Positions 54,007 to 61,372 of a stretch of DNA of 64,000 nucleotides are shown here, one piece after another. The stretch comes from Pseudomonas alcaligenes. Lineage in GTDB: Bacteria > Pseudomonadota > Gammaproteobacteria > Pseudomonadales > Pseudomonadaceae. The DNA is taken from assembly GCF_014490745.1 (NCBI RefSeq), contig NZ_LZEU01000001.1:1759501-1823500 (forward strand), in the 5' to 3' direction. A program made the translations under genes and the position numbers. Under the pieces are notes generated by a model. That model made no database searches. It was not told where the DNA came from and saw only the letters and a program-made list of their open reading frames with translations. Numbering within the stretch: the first letter of the stretch is position 1; the number at the start of each line of letters is the position of its first letter.

Positions 54007-55182
54007 ATGAAAGGCCCGCTGTCTTCGCTGAAGGTGCTCGACTTCTCCACTCTGCTGCCGGGGCCGTTCGCCTCGCTGCTGCTGGCCGACATGGGCGCCG
54101 AGGTGCTGCGGGTGGAATCACCGACCCGCATGGATCTGGTGCGCGTGCTGCCGCCGCATGTCGACGGGGTATCCGCCAGCCACGCCTATCTCAACCGCAA
54201 CAAGCGCTCCATCGCCCTCGACCTCAAGCGCCCCGAGGCGCTGGCGGTGGTGCAGCAGCTGGTGGCCGAGTACGACATCGTCCTGGAGCAGTTCCGCCCC
54301 GGCGTGATGGACAAGCTCGGCCTCGGCTACGCGGCGCTCAAGGCGCTCAACCCGCGGCTGATTTATGTGTCGATCACCGGCTACGGCCAGACCGGGCCGT
54401 ACCGCGAGCGCGCTGGCCATGACCTCAACTACCTGGCCTTGAGCGGCCTGGCCAGCTACACCGGGCGCCGCGACAGCGGCCCGCTGCCGCTGGGCGTGCA
54501 GGTGGCGGACATCGCCGGCGGTTCGCTGCACGGGGTGATCGGCCTGCTGGCCGCGGTGATCGCCCGCCAGAGTACGGGCCTGGGGCAGCACGTGGATATC
54601 AGCATGAGCGACTGTGCCTTCAGCCTGCATGCCATGTCCGGGGCCGGCTACCTGGCCGCCGGGGTGGAGCCGGATCTGGAGAACCAGGTGCTCAACGGCG
54701 GCAGCTTCTACGACTACTACCGCACCCGCGACGGCCGCTGGCTGTCGGTGGGCAGCCTGGAGCCGCAGTTCATGCAGGCCTTCTGCGCCGCGCTGGGGCG
54801 CCCGGAGCTGGCTGCCCTGGGCTTGTCGCCCAAGGATCAGGAGCAGCTCAAGCGCGAGATCAGCATCGAGATCGAGAAGCACGAACTGGCCGAGTGGCAG
54901 GCGCGCTTCGCCACGGTCGATGCCTGTGTCGAACCGGTGCTGAAACTCTCCGAGGCAATCGAGCATCCGCAGCTCAAGGCCCGCGGCGTGGTAACCGAGG
55001 TGCCGCGCGAGGGCAAGTCGGCGCTGGCGCAGATCGCCTGCCCGATCCGTTTCTCCGCCGGCCTCGAGGCGCCACGGCATATCGGCAGCCCGGTGGGTGC
55101 GCACGGCGTCGAGGTGCTGCGCGAGCTGGGCTACAGCGACGAGCAGATCGCTGCGCTCAAGGCGGCCAAGGCGCTGGGGTAG
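54007..55182 (+). CDS. CaiB/BaiF CoA-transferase family, alpha-methylacyl-CoA racemase-like
   Basis: A 391-residue family III CoA-transferase. The N-terminal LKVLDFSTLLPGPFASLLLADMG is typical. GHDLNYLALSG and QVADIAGG match the catalytic His and Asp region of alpha-methylacyl-CoA racemases, which makes racemase activity on a 2-methyl-acyl-CoA more likely than CoA transfer. Start ATG at 54007 after AAGAGG. As the last gene of the operon it suggests breakdown of branched acyl chains. Confidence 0.83.
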   Translation: MKGPLSSLKVLDFSTLLPGPFASLLLADMGAEVLRVESPTRMDLVRVLPPHVDGVSASHAYLNRNKRSIALDLKRPEALAVVQQLVAEYDIVLEQFRPGVMDKLGLGYAALKALNPRLIYVSITGYGQTGPYRERAGHDLNYLALSGLASYTGRRDSGPLPLGVQVADIAGGSLHGVIGLLAAVIARQSTGLGQHVDISMSDCAFSLHAMSGAGYLAAGVEPDLENQVLNGGSFYDYYRTRDGRWLSVGSLEPQFMQAFCAALGRPELAALGLSPKDQEQLKREISIEIEKHELAEWQARFATVDACVEPVLKLSEAIEHPQLKARGVVTEVPREGKSALAQIACPIRFSAGLEAPRHIGSPVGAHGVEVLRELGYSDEQIAALKAAKALG

Positions 55183-55222
55183 TACGGAATGGGCGGCGCC
55201 CAGATGGTGCGGATTGCGGCAG

Positions 55223-55287
55223 GTAGGAGCGAGCTTTGCTCGCGAGCCTGATGGCATAAGGGCTTCGCGAGCAGAGCTCGCTCCTAC
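55223..55287. repeat. REP pair (REPIN-like)
   Basis: GTAGGAGCGAGCTTTGCTCG and its inverted partner CGAGCAGAGCTCGCTCCTAC (ending 55287) face each other across a short spacer; each also folds on its own (GAGC...GCTC). Typical of Pseudomonas REP elements. Lies 40 bp past the CoA-transferase stop, where no terminator was seen. Confidence 0.82.
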
Positions 55288-55340
55288 GAGATGGGCAGCG
55301 GGCTGGCGCTGTGATCGCTGAGCTGAGTGTCGCTGGCTCT

Positions 55341-55835
55341 CTATTCGACCCGCTGCTCACCGCTGAACACCAGGGTGGCCCGGCAGCGTCGGCAGAAGTA
55401 GCGCCGGCCCTGGGCCACCAGGCGGTGGCGCTGGGAGGAGAAGGGGAACTCGCCCTGCGGGCACTGGCACAGGTAGACGAAGCGAGTGCTCTTGCGCCGG
55501 CCCACGTCGTAGGTGTGGCAGCGATCCGGCGGCAGCTCGTAGACCCCGCGCATGATCAGTTGCCACTCCTCGCCGTGGGGTTGGATGCGTCCGCCGAACA
55601 GCTGGTGGGCAACCAGGTGGGCGACTTCGTGGGCCACCGTCTGCTTGAGGAAGTGCTCGCGGTTTTCCGCATACAGCTTGGGGTTGAAGCGCAGCAGGTT
55701 TTCCGTGAGGTGCGCGACCCCGGCCTTCTGCCCGCGCAGCTTGAAGCTGACCTCGGGGCGGGGGAAGCGGCGCTTGAAGAAGTCTTCGGCCAGTTGGTAA
55801 CAGGCTTCGACGCGAGCGTGGAGAAGTTCGGGCAT
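55341..55835 (-). CDS. sprT: SprT-like zinc metalloprotease
   Basis: A 164-residue protein with the zinc motif HEVAH near residue 69, a third His in RIQPHGEEW and a C-terminal zinc ribbon (CQCPQ, CRRC). This matches bacterial SprT in length and layout. The eukaryotic relative Spartan cuts DNA-crosslinked proteins; the bacterial role is unclear. The start at 55835 (MPELLHARVEACYQLAEDFF) is chosen on family fit. Repeat copy C lies 15 bp upstream. Confidence 0.85.
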   Translation of the reverse strand: MPELLHARVEACYQLAEDFFKRRFPRPEVSFKLRGQKAGVAHLTENLLRFNPKLYAENREHFLKQTVAHEVAHLVAHQLFGGRIQPHGEEWQLIMRGVYELPPDRCHTYDVGRRKSTRFVYLCQCPQGEFPFSSQRHRLVAQGRRYFCRRCRATLVFSGEQRVE

Positions 55836-55850
55836 AGCCGAATTATGCCT

Positions 55851-55994
55851 AAGAACGGGCTCATGATCTCCTGCGCGTCGGCCCCGCTGCGTTAAAACCA
55901 GGCTCGGACTGCTCATTTACACCTCGTAAACTCCGCGTCCTCGCCTGCTTTATGCCTTGCGCGGCTCTAGCTCGGAGACCCTGATCCCGTTCTT
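55851..55994. repeat. Large near-palindromic element, copy C (inverted orientation)
   Basis: AAGAACGGGCTCATGATCTC pairs with AAGAACGGGATCAGGGTCTC read from the far end. The core, on the opposite strand, is GGAGTTTACG-agg-TGTAAATGAGCA, as in copies A and B. Orientation is reversed relative to them. It occupies the sprT upstream region. Confidence 0.8.
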
Positions 55995-56004
55995 TATCTG
56001 GCCC

Positions 56005-56038
56005 CACAAAAGACGAAGCCGCCCAATGGCGGCTTCGT
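56005..56038 (-). terminator. Rho-independent terminator of the Yip1-like gene
   Basis: On the minus strand ACGAAGCCGCC-ATTG-GGCGGCTTCGT is followed by CTTTTGTG. An 11-bp perfect stem about 30 bp past the gene's stop. Confidence 0.82.
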
Positions 56039-56069
56039 ACGGCGGCAGGCCGGGGTTTTCGCTAACGGA

Positions 56070-56669
56070 CTAGCTGGTGTACACCGGGCCTACGCCGAAG
56101 CCCCAGAGAATCACCGAGCAGGCGATCATCGCCACCAGCACCACCAGGCCCACGGCCAGTACCGAGCTGGAGAACATGAAACCCTCGTCCGAGGGGATGT
56201 TCATGAAGGTCGGGATGCCGGCATAGAGCAGGTAGACCGTGTAGCAGACCGCTGCGGTGCCGATCAGCATACCCAGCCACAGGCTCGGGTAGAGGGCGGC
56301 GATACCTCCGATGAACAGCGGGGTGGCGGTATAGGCGGCGAACACCACGCACTGGGTCAGGCTCGGGTTGGAGTCATAGGTGCGTGCCATCCAGTGGATG
56401 AAGGCGCCCATCACGGCAACGCCGGCGAGCATCGCCAGGTAGGACATCACGGTCATCTGCAGCGCGCTGGCGCTGGTGAGCTTGACCGGGTCGCCATTGC
56501 CCACTGTCCAGCCGACCTCGGTGGTGCCGAAGTAGGCGCAGAGTACGGGAATGGCGGCGAGTATCAGAACGTGGGTCAGGTACATGTGGCTGATGGTTTC
56601 TTCCTCGCCACGAATTTCCTGCCACTCTTGGTCGGGATGGGTGAAGAGCCCCCAGACATGGTGGATCAT
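56070..56669 (-). CDS. Yip1-family membrane protein
   Basis: A 199-residue integral membrane protein with five hydrophobic segments and the N-terminal signature WGLFTHPDQEWQEIRGEE of bacterial Yip1-domain proteins. Function unknown. The Shine-Dalgarno AGGAGGTG before the ATG is very strong. It ends in a terminator at 56005-56038. Confidence 0.8.
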   Translation of the reverse strand: MIHHVWGLFTHPDQEWQEIRGEEETISHMYLTHVLILAAIPVLCAYFGTTEVGWTVGNGDPVKLTSASALQMTVMSYLAMLAGVAVMGAFIHWMARTYDSNPSLTQCVVFAAYTATPLFIGGIAALYPSLWLGMLIGTAAVCYTVYLLYAGIPTFMNIPSDEGFMFSSSVLAVGLVVLVAMIACSVILWGFGVGPVYTS

Positions 56670-56835
56670 GCAGACACCTCCTCTTGTTATTGTCGATCGC
56701 CCCCGAGCGTAGCGCCTGGCCCGCGTGCTCAGCGGTGCCAGGTGCAGGCCGAATCACTGCGACCGTATGACGCAGTATAGGAGAAGGCTGGAGCCCGCGT
56801 GAGCCGTGGTTTTAGAGCGAATCGCTCTCTGCGAC

Positions 56836-57426
56836 TCAGCTGTAATAGCGCTGCAGTATTTCCATCGCCAGATTGATCGACTGCAGACGGCTGGTGCTGC
56901 CGCCGCGATCCGGGTGGTGCTGGCTGACCAACTGCCGGTAGCGCAGCTTGATGGTGGCGAGATTGAGCCTTCGCTCGTTCTCCAGCTCGAACAGTTCGAG
57001 GGCCGCGCGCTTTTCGTCGCCGCCCTGCATGCGCGTCCAGAAGCTGGTCAGCAGCTTTTCCACGTCGCTTTCGCTGGTTTCGCGCAGATGTTGCAGATTG
57101 AGATAGTAGTCACGTAACGGGTCGCTTTCGGCCAGTTCGTTGCTGCCCGGCTGCCAGGGCTGCAGTTGCACGCTCAGCGGGTTGATCTGCAGGTGCGCGG
57201 TCTGGCTCAGCCACAGCCGCTCGCGCAGTTGGTAGAGCGCGTTGAACAGCAGGAAGTGGGTGCGGAACAGCACCAGCTTGTCGTCCAGTCCCAGGTGCGG
57301 GATATGGGTGGAGTGGCGGGCCTTGAGCTGGCGGATCAGGTTGAATTCGCTGATGCCGTCGGGGGCGTCGCGCAGCAATTCGTGCAGTTGCTCGGCCAGG
57401 TCGAGCATGGGATCGAGATCATTCAT
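56836..57426 (-). CDS. DnaJ-related protein with C-terminal J domain
   Basis: A 196-residue protein. The N-terminal part (DGISEFNLIRQLKARHSTHIP) is the family's winged-helix-like region. The C-terminal 50 residues form a J domain with the HPD motif in VSQHHPDRGGSTSRLQSIN. It is likely a DnaK co-chaperone with a specialised client. Divergent from ttcA across an 85-bp gap. Confidence 0.83.
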   Translation of the reverse strand: MNDLDPMLDLAEQLHELLRDAPDGISEFNLIRQLKARHSTHIPHLGLDDKLVLFRTHFLLFNALYQLRERLWLSQTAHLQINPLSVQLQPWQPGSNELAESDPLRDYYLNLQHLRETSESDVEKLLTSFWTRMQGGDEKRAALELFELENERRLNLATIKLRYRQLVSQHHPDRGGSTSRLQSINLAMEILQRYYS

Positions 57427-57511
57427 CCGCTCAGCCTAACATGGGCTGCCGTTCGCCGGCTTTGTGCGTAAAATAGCCAGCTTTTCGCCTTCCCCCGGAT
57501 TTTCCAGCACC

Positions 57512-58339
57512 ATGCCCAGCACCCTTTCGGTCAACCAGAACAAACTGCAGAAGCGCCTGCGTCGCCAGGTCGGCGAGGCCATCGCCGACTTCAACATGAT
57601 CGAGGACGGCGACAAGGTGATGGTCTGCCTGTCCGGCGGCAAGGACAGCTACACCATGCTGGACATCCTGCTGTACCTGCAGAAGGTGGCACCGATCAAG
57701 TTCGAGATCGTCGCGGTGAACATGGATCAGAAGCAGCCGGGCTTCCCCGAGCACGTGCTGCCGGCCTACCTGGAATCCATCGGCGTGCAGTACCACATCA
57801 TCGAGAAGGACACCTACTCGGTGGTGAAGGAGAAGATCCCGGAAGGCAAGACCACCTGCTCACTGTGTTCGCGCCTGCGCCGCGGCACCCTGTACACCTA
57901 CGCCGACGAGATCGGCGCGACCAAGATGGCCCTCGGTCACCACCGCGACGACATCCTGGAAACCTTCTTCCTCAACATGTTCTACGGCGGCACGCTGAAG
58001 GCCATGCCGCCCAAGTTGCTGTCCGACGACGGCCGCAACGTGGTGATCCGCCCGCTGGCCTACTGCAACGAGAAGGACATCGAGGCCTATTCCGAGCTCA
58101 AGGAATTCCCGATCATCCCGTGCAACCTCTGCGGCTCGCAGGAGAACCTGCAGCGCCAGGTGGTCAAGGAGATGCTCAACGAGTGGGAGCGCAAGAGCCC
58201 GGGGCGTACCGAGATCATGTTCCGCGCCCTGCAGAACGTGGTGCCGTCGCAGCTGGCCGACCGCGAGCTGTTCGACTTCCAGAGCCTGAAGATCGACGAC
58301 AGTGCCACTCCGCGCTTCCTCGATGTAATGAGTCTGTAA
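57512..58339 (+). CDS. ttcA: TtcA, tRNA 2-thiocytidine(32) synthetase
   Basis: A 275-residue PP-loop ATPase. SGGKDS at residues 41-46, with CxxC motifs at Cys116/Cys119 (CSLC) and Cys204/Cys207 (CNLC), which bind the Fe-S cluster. TtcA thiolates C32 in a subset of tRNAs. The start [13 protein letters not shown] at 57512 follows family practice; the frame is open further upstream. A terminator follows. Confidence 0.93.
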   Translation: MPSTLSVNQNKLQKRLRRQVGEAIADFNMIEDGDKVMVCLSGGKDSYTMLDILLYLQKVAPIKFEIVAVNMDQKQPGFPEHVLPAYLESIGVQYHIIEKDTYSVVKEKIPEGKTTCSLCSRLRRGTLYTYADEIGATKMALGHHRDDILETFFLNMFYGGTLKAMPPKLLSDDGRNVVIRPLAYCNEKDIEAYSELKEFPIIPCNLCGSQENLQRQVVKEMLNEWERKSPGRTEIMFRALQNVVPSQLADRELFDFQSLKIDDSATPRFLDVMSL

Positions 58340-58346
58340 TCCCAGG

Positions 58347-58373
58347 TCGGCCGCGTTGAGCGGCCGATTTTGT
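58347..58373 (+). terminator. Rho-independent terminator of ttcA
   Basis: TCGGCCGC-GTTGA-GCGGCCGA followed by TTTTGTTTG, 8 bp past the ttcA stop. Confidence 0.85.
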
Positions 58374-58678
58374 TTGTGGGGGCTGGTTTTCTGGGTGGGC
58401 TTTACGGGCTGGATGCACCTGTAGCGGCAACGCTTTATTGCCTGATGAGTTGTGTGCGGCTGCGGTTCGATGCGCGCGAGGCGTTTGAGTGCAAGGCCAA
58501 AGGATATGACTTCATGGCAGGCCATTTTGAATAGCCTCGTAGCGTGACTTATCGCTTCGGTGTTCTGTGCTGGTTTAGGCGGGATCGGCGTTACATTGAC
58601 TTGCCCTTATCACGGTGCGGCTGAGTCCATAAGCCCGTCATGGGGGCGATATCTACCTGAAAATATCCTGGAGAGGCT
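58374..58678. other. Non-coding gap before the methyltransferase gene
   Basis: About 305 bp with no supported gene. Base composition is visibly more A/T-rich than in the neighbouring genes. It presumably holds the promoter of the downstream gene; I see no clear operator or repeat. Confidence 0.5.
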
Positions 58679-59452
58679 ATGGCAATGGACTGGCTGGCGC
58701 GAATGCGCTTCATCTTCAATAAGGCGCTAGGACGCATCGATAGCCGTCTCAATCTCGATGAAATTGAGCGTTACTGGAATTACCCGCGCTGCGGGAATGC
58801 TTTTCTCGAGGCCTATCAACATTCTCGTCACCTTACTGCCTCGACTGATGATCTCGCCAAGCAACTGCGTTTCCATACGCTTATGCAGATGGTCAGGCGG
58901 GTTGCGAGTGGGCAAGTGGCTGGTGATGTGGTGGAGTGCGGCTGCTGGCGGGGTCATTCCAGTCACATGATGGCAAGCGTGCTATCTGAAGCGGGCTGGG
59001 CAGGGCGTTTACTGATATTCGACAGTTTCGAGGGTGGGCTTTCCGATAAGGTCGCTCAGGATCGGGCGCTGCTGGGTGATACCGGTGCCGAGGAAACACT
59101 CAGGCAGAAGCGCCTGTTCGCCTCTGACCAGGATGCAGTGGCTGCCGTGTTGAGCCCTTTTGCGTTCGTTGAGCTACACAAGGGCTGGATTCCCCAGGTC
59201 TTTACTCAGGTTCAGGGCCTTGATTCGCGGCGTTTTGCCCTCGTGCACCTCGATGTGGATTTGTATGCGCCGACTTTGGAGTCGCTGCGCTTCTACGTAC
59301 CGCGGATTAGCAAGGGTGGGGTTGTTGTGGTTGATGATTACGCCTCCACTCACTTCCCAGGGGCCACTGCAGCTGTCGATGAGTTCATCGCTGAGTTCCC
59401 GCCGGAGCTGGTGGTGGAAGGGCAGACGGGTGGCATCCTGCTGTTTTACTAG
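58679..59452 (+). CDS. TylF/MycF-like class I methyltransferase
   Basis: A 257-residue SAM-dependent methyltransferase related to the TylF/MycF sugar O-methyltransferase family. VVECGCWRGHSS near residue 83 is the SAM motif, LIFDSFEGGLSD near 112 the acidic loop, and HLDVDLYAPTLESL near 197 with VVDDYAS near 220 carry metal-binding Asp residues. Its codon use and A/T content differ from the neighbours, and it stands alone between ttcA and the DAHP synthase leader, which suggests acquisition. GGAGAGGCT precedes the ATG at 58679. Substrate unknown; polysaccharide or antibiotic sugars are common for the family. Confidence 0.76.
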   Translation: MAMDWLARMRFIFNKALGRIDSRLNLDEIERYWNYPRCGNAFLEAYQHSRHLTASTDDLAKQLRFHTLMQMVRRVASGQVAGDVVECGCWRGHSSHMMASVLSEAGWAGRLLIFDSFEGGLSDKVAQDRALLGDTGAEETLRQKRLFASDQDAVAAVLSPFAFVELHKGWIPQVFTQVQGLDSRRFALVHLDVDLYAPTLESLRFYVPRISKGGVVVVDDYASTHFPGATAAVDEFIAEFPPELVVEGQTGGILLFY

Positions 59453-59765
59453 TGTCCATATTGTCTGGCTTCGAGAGGAGCGCTCTGGCTCTAATGCTCA
59501 GATCCTGGGCGCTTGATGCAGCAATTGTCAGGGCCATCGCACGGCAGTGGGCCGGTTGATGAGCTGTAACTCAACACTTGAAGTCAGCCAGAGTGCTCGC
59601 TTTGGACTAGCTCTTGCCTGGCCGGGAGCCTATGAGCCCCACTCAGAAGGTCATTCAATTGGCTTGTTCGCATTGCCTCGGGTAAAGCGAGAGGCATCTT
59701 GCGGGCAAGGGTTGAAAGGGCACGGCGCGTTAGGTTAGCGTGACATCATTGTTATGGAGATCCGT
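59453..59765. other. Non-coding gap upstream of the aromatic leader
   Basis: About 313 bp with no supported gene. Short open frames such as 59547-59738 have no ribosome-binding site or family match. TTGAAA (59712-59717), followed 18 bp later by TAGCGT (59736-59741), is a weak promoter candidate for the leader transcript. Confidence 0.4.
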
Positions 59766-59885
59766 ATGTCGTCTCGCCCTTACCTGAAATGCCCCATTCG
59801 CTGCGCCGTTGTCGGCGTGGTGGGCGCGCGCGCGCAGGTCGAGGCCGCTGCTTATTTCTTTTACGGGTATTGGTTTAGCCACTAG
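59766..59885 (+). CDS. Aromatic-rich leader peptide (39 residues) of DAHP synthase
   Basis: An ATG 8 nt after GGAGA opens 39 codons. The peptide starts MSSRPYLKCPIRC and ends AYFFYGYWFSH: seven of the eight residues 30-37 are Phe, Tyr or Trp, an improbable run unless selected. It is followed by a small hairpin, then a strong terminator, then (after a second small frame) a DAHP synthase gene. This is the layout of amino acid operon attenuators such as pheA or trp: ribosome stalling on uncharged aromatic tRNA would favour readthrough. The peptide itself need not have a function. Confidence 0.82.
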   Translation: MSSRPYLKCPIRCAVVGVVGARAQVEAAAYFFYGYWFSH

Positions 59886-59886
59886 C

Positions 59887-59908
59887 GCGCCTGATACCCC
59901 TTAGGCGC
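59887..59908 (+). promoter_or_regulatory. Candidate pause hairpin after the leader peptide
   Basis: GCGCCTGA pairs with TTAGGCGC (one G-U pair) across TACCCC, starting 2 nt after the leader stop codon. GGGTAT within the aromatic codons (59865-59870) can instead pair with ATACCC (59894-59899), which gives an alternative structure that a stalled ribosome would disturb. Confidence 0.5.
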
Positions 59909-59943
59909 CCCAGAGCAAAGGGTCGCCACCAACCAGTTTCATG

Positions 59944-59981
59944 AAACCCCGGTCGGCCACCCGACCGGGGTTTTTTATTTT
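59944..59981 (+). terminator. Attenuator terminator in the DAHP synthase leader
   Basis: AAACCCCGGTCGG-CCAC-CCGACCGGGGTTT: a perfect 13-bp stem with a 4-nt loop, followed by TTTATTTTT. It lies 59 nt after the leader stop codon and 190 nt before the gene it would control. The competing antiterminator structure could not be identified by eye. Confidence 0.88.
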
Positions 59982-60023
59982 TCGGCCCACAAGGCCAGCA
60001 CGATGCACACAGAGGATCGAAAC

Positions 60024-60125
60024 ATGACCGCTTACACCGCCTATTACTGCTCTTACCGTACTTGTGCCTGGCGATTTAGCAGCGCTGCCGCACACCTCCG
60101 AGAATCCAGTCGAACACCCAGATAG
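60024..60125 (+). CDS. Second, Tyr-rich upstream frame (33 residues)
   Basis: An ATG at 60024 with AGAGGA 7 nt upstream opens 33 codons. The first 18 residues hold four Tyr, one Trp and one Phe, including AYTAYYCSY. It lies past the terminator and ends 46 nt before the DAHP synthase start. It could act as a second, translational, aromatic sensor on readthrough transcripts. It is less certain than the first leader because its C-terminal half (SSAAAHLRESSRTPR) has no aromatic residues. Confidence 0.6.
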   Translation: MTAYTAYYCSYRTCAWRFSSAAAHLRESSRTPR

Positions 60126-60133
60126 AGCGCCGC

Positions 60134-60152
60134 GCGTGGCATGAGGCCACGC
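60134..60152 (+). promoter_or_regulatory. Hairpin before the DAHP synthase ribosome-binding site
   Basis: GCGTGGC-ATGAG-GCCACGC: perfect 7-bp stem, 8 nt after the second leader stop and 5 nt before the GAGG of the gene. An in-frame ATG lies in its loop. Confidence 0.55.
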
Positions 60153-60170
60153 CGGCCGAGGATTATTGCC

Positions 60171-61244
60171 ATGAATGCTTCCGTTACCGCGCTGCGCGCA
60201 CAAGCCGTGTCGCCATCCACCACTTGCCGCCGAGCAACACCGCTGCCGACTCCCGTCGATCTGCGTCAGCGCTTGCCGCTGCCTACCGCTCTCGCCAGTC
60301 AGGTACAAGCTCAGCGCGAGGCCATCCGCGCTGTACTCGACGGCTCCGACCCACGCCTGCTGGTCGTCATCGGCCCCTGTTCCCTTCACGATCCGATTGC
60401 CGCCCTCGAATACGCCGACCGCCTGGCCGCACTGGCCCCTGAAATAAGCGATCAACTGCTGCTGGTAATGCGTGCCTACGTTGAGAAACCGCGTACCACC
60501 ATCGGTTGGAAGGGCCTGGTGTACGACCCTCAGCTGGATGGCACTGGCGACATGGCGGGCGGCCTTGAACTGTCGCGTCGGTTGATGCTGGCCATGCTCG
60601 AACGCGGCCTGCCGGTGGCCACCGAGCTTCTGCAGCCGTTGCTGGCTGGCTACTTCGACGATCTATTGGGCTGGGCTGCTATCGGCGCGCGCACTAGCGA
60701 ATCGCAGGTGCACCGTGAGCTGGTCAGCGGCCTGGATGTGCCGGTGGGGTTCAAGAACGGCACCGATGGCAGTCTGGCCATCGCCTGCGATGCCATGCGT
60801 TCTGCGGCGCACCCGCACCAGCACTTCGGTGTGGACGGCCTGGGCCGCCCGGCGCTGATCGAGACCAACGGTAACCCGGATACCCACCTGGTACTGCGTG
60901 GAGGCCACGGTGGGCCGAACTTTGATGCAGCCAGTGTGGCCGTGGCGCGGGCGAGTCTCGAGAAGCAGGGCATTGCGGCGCGGATCATGGTCGACTGCAG
61001 CCATGCCAATAGCGGCAAGGATCCGCTGCGCCAGCCTGCAGTACTGCGCGATGTGCTTGACCAGCGCCTGGCTGGCGATGTCAGCCTGCGCGGAGTGATG
61101 CTAGAGAGCCATCTGTTCGACGGCTGTCAGTCGTTGTCGGCTGATCTGCATTACGGTGTGTCGATCACCGACGGTTGCCTGGGCTGGACTGGCACCGCTG
61201 CGATGTTGCGTGAGGCTGCACAGAAATTGCGCTCGGCCAGGTAG
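60171..61244 (+). CDS. aroF: 3-deoxy-7-phosphoheptulonate (DAHP) synthase, class I
   Basis: A 357-residue AroF/G/H-type DAHP synthase. The signature VIGPCSLHDPIAALEYADRL lies near residue 63, ATELL near 151, KNGTDG near 197 and VDCSHANSGKDP near 276. It joins phosphoenolpyruvate and erythrose 4-phosphate in the first step of the shikimate pathway. The start MNASVTALRAQ at 60171 has GAGG upstream; an in-frame ATG at 60141 lies inside a hairpin loop and is less likely. The Tyr- and Phe-rich leaders suggest a Tyr/Phe-regulated isoenzyme. The choice of aroF over other isoenzyme names is tentative. Confidence 0.87.
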   Translation: MNASVTALRAQAVSPSTTCRRATPLPTPVDLRQRLPLPTALASQVQAQREAIRAVLDGSDPRLLVVIGPCSLHDPIAALEYADRLAALAPEISDQLLLVMRAYVEKPRTTIGWKGLVYDPQLDGTGDMAGGLELSRRLMLAMLERGLPVATELLQPLLAGYFDDLLGWAAIGARTSESQVHRELVSGLDVPVGFKNGTDGSLAIACDAMRSAAHPHQHFGVDGLGRPALIETNGNPDTHLVLRGGHGGPNFDAASVAVARASLEKQGIAARIMVDCSHANSGKDPLRQPAVLRDVLDQRLAGDVSLRGVMLESHLFDGCQSLSADLHYGVSITDGCLGWTGTAAMLREAAQKLRSAR

Positions 61245-61372
61245 GGCCTGTTCTGCGGCTGCCCCTGGCGTGCAGCACGCCAATACCGTGTCAGCTTGTT
61301 GGCGGCAAGCCGTGTTGCGTGGTGCCAGGGGTTGCGGGCACCCTGTGCACCTGTTTCAGGCAAGGATTTCTT

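Noticed and set aside
59547..59738. 63-codon frame between the methyltransferase gene and the leader
   Set aside because: No ribosome-binding site, no recognisable motif, and atypical composition throughout the region.
60141..60170. ATG at 60141 as the DAHP synthase start
   Set aside because: It lies in a hairpin loop and adds ten Arg-rich residues; the ATG at 60171 has GAGG upstream and a family-like N-terminus.
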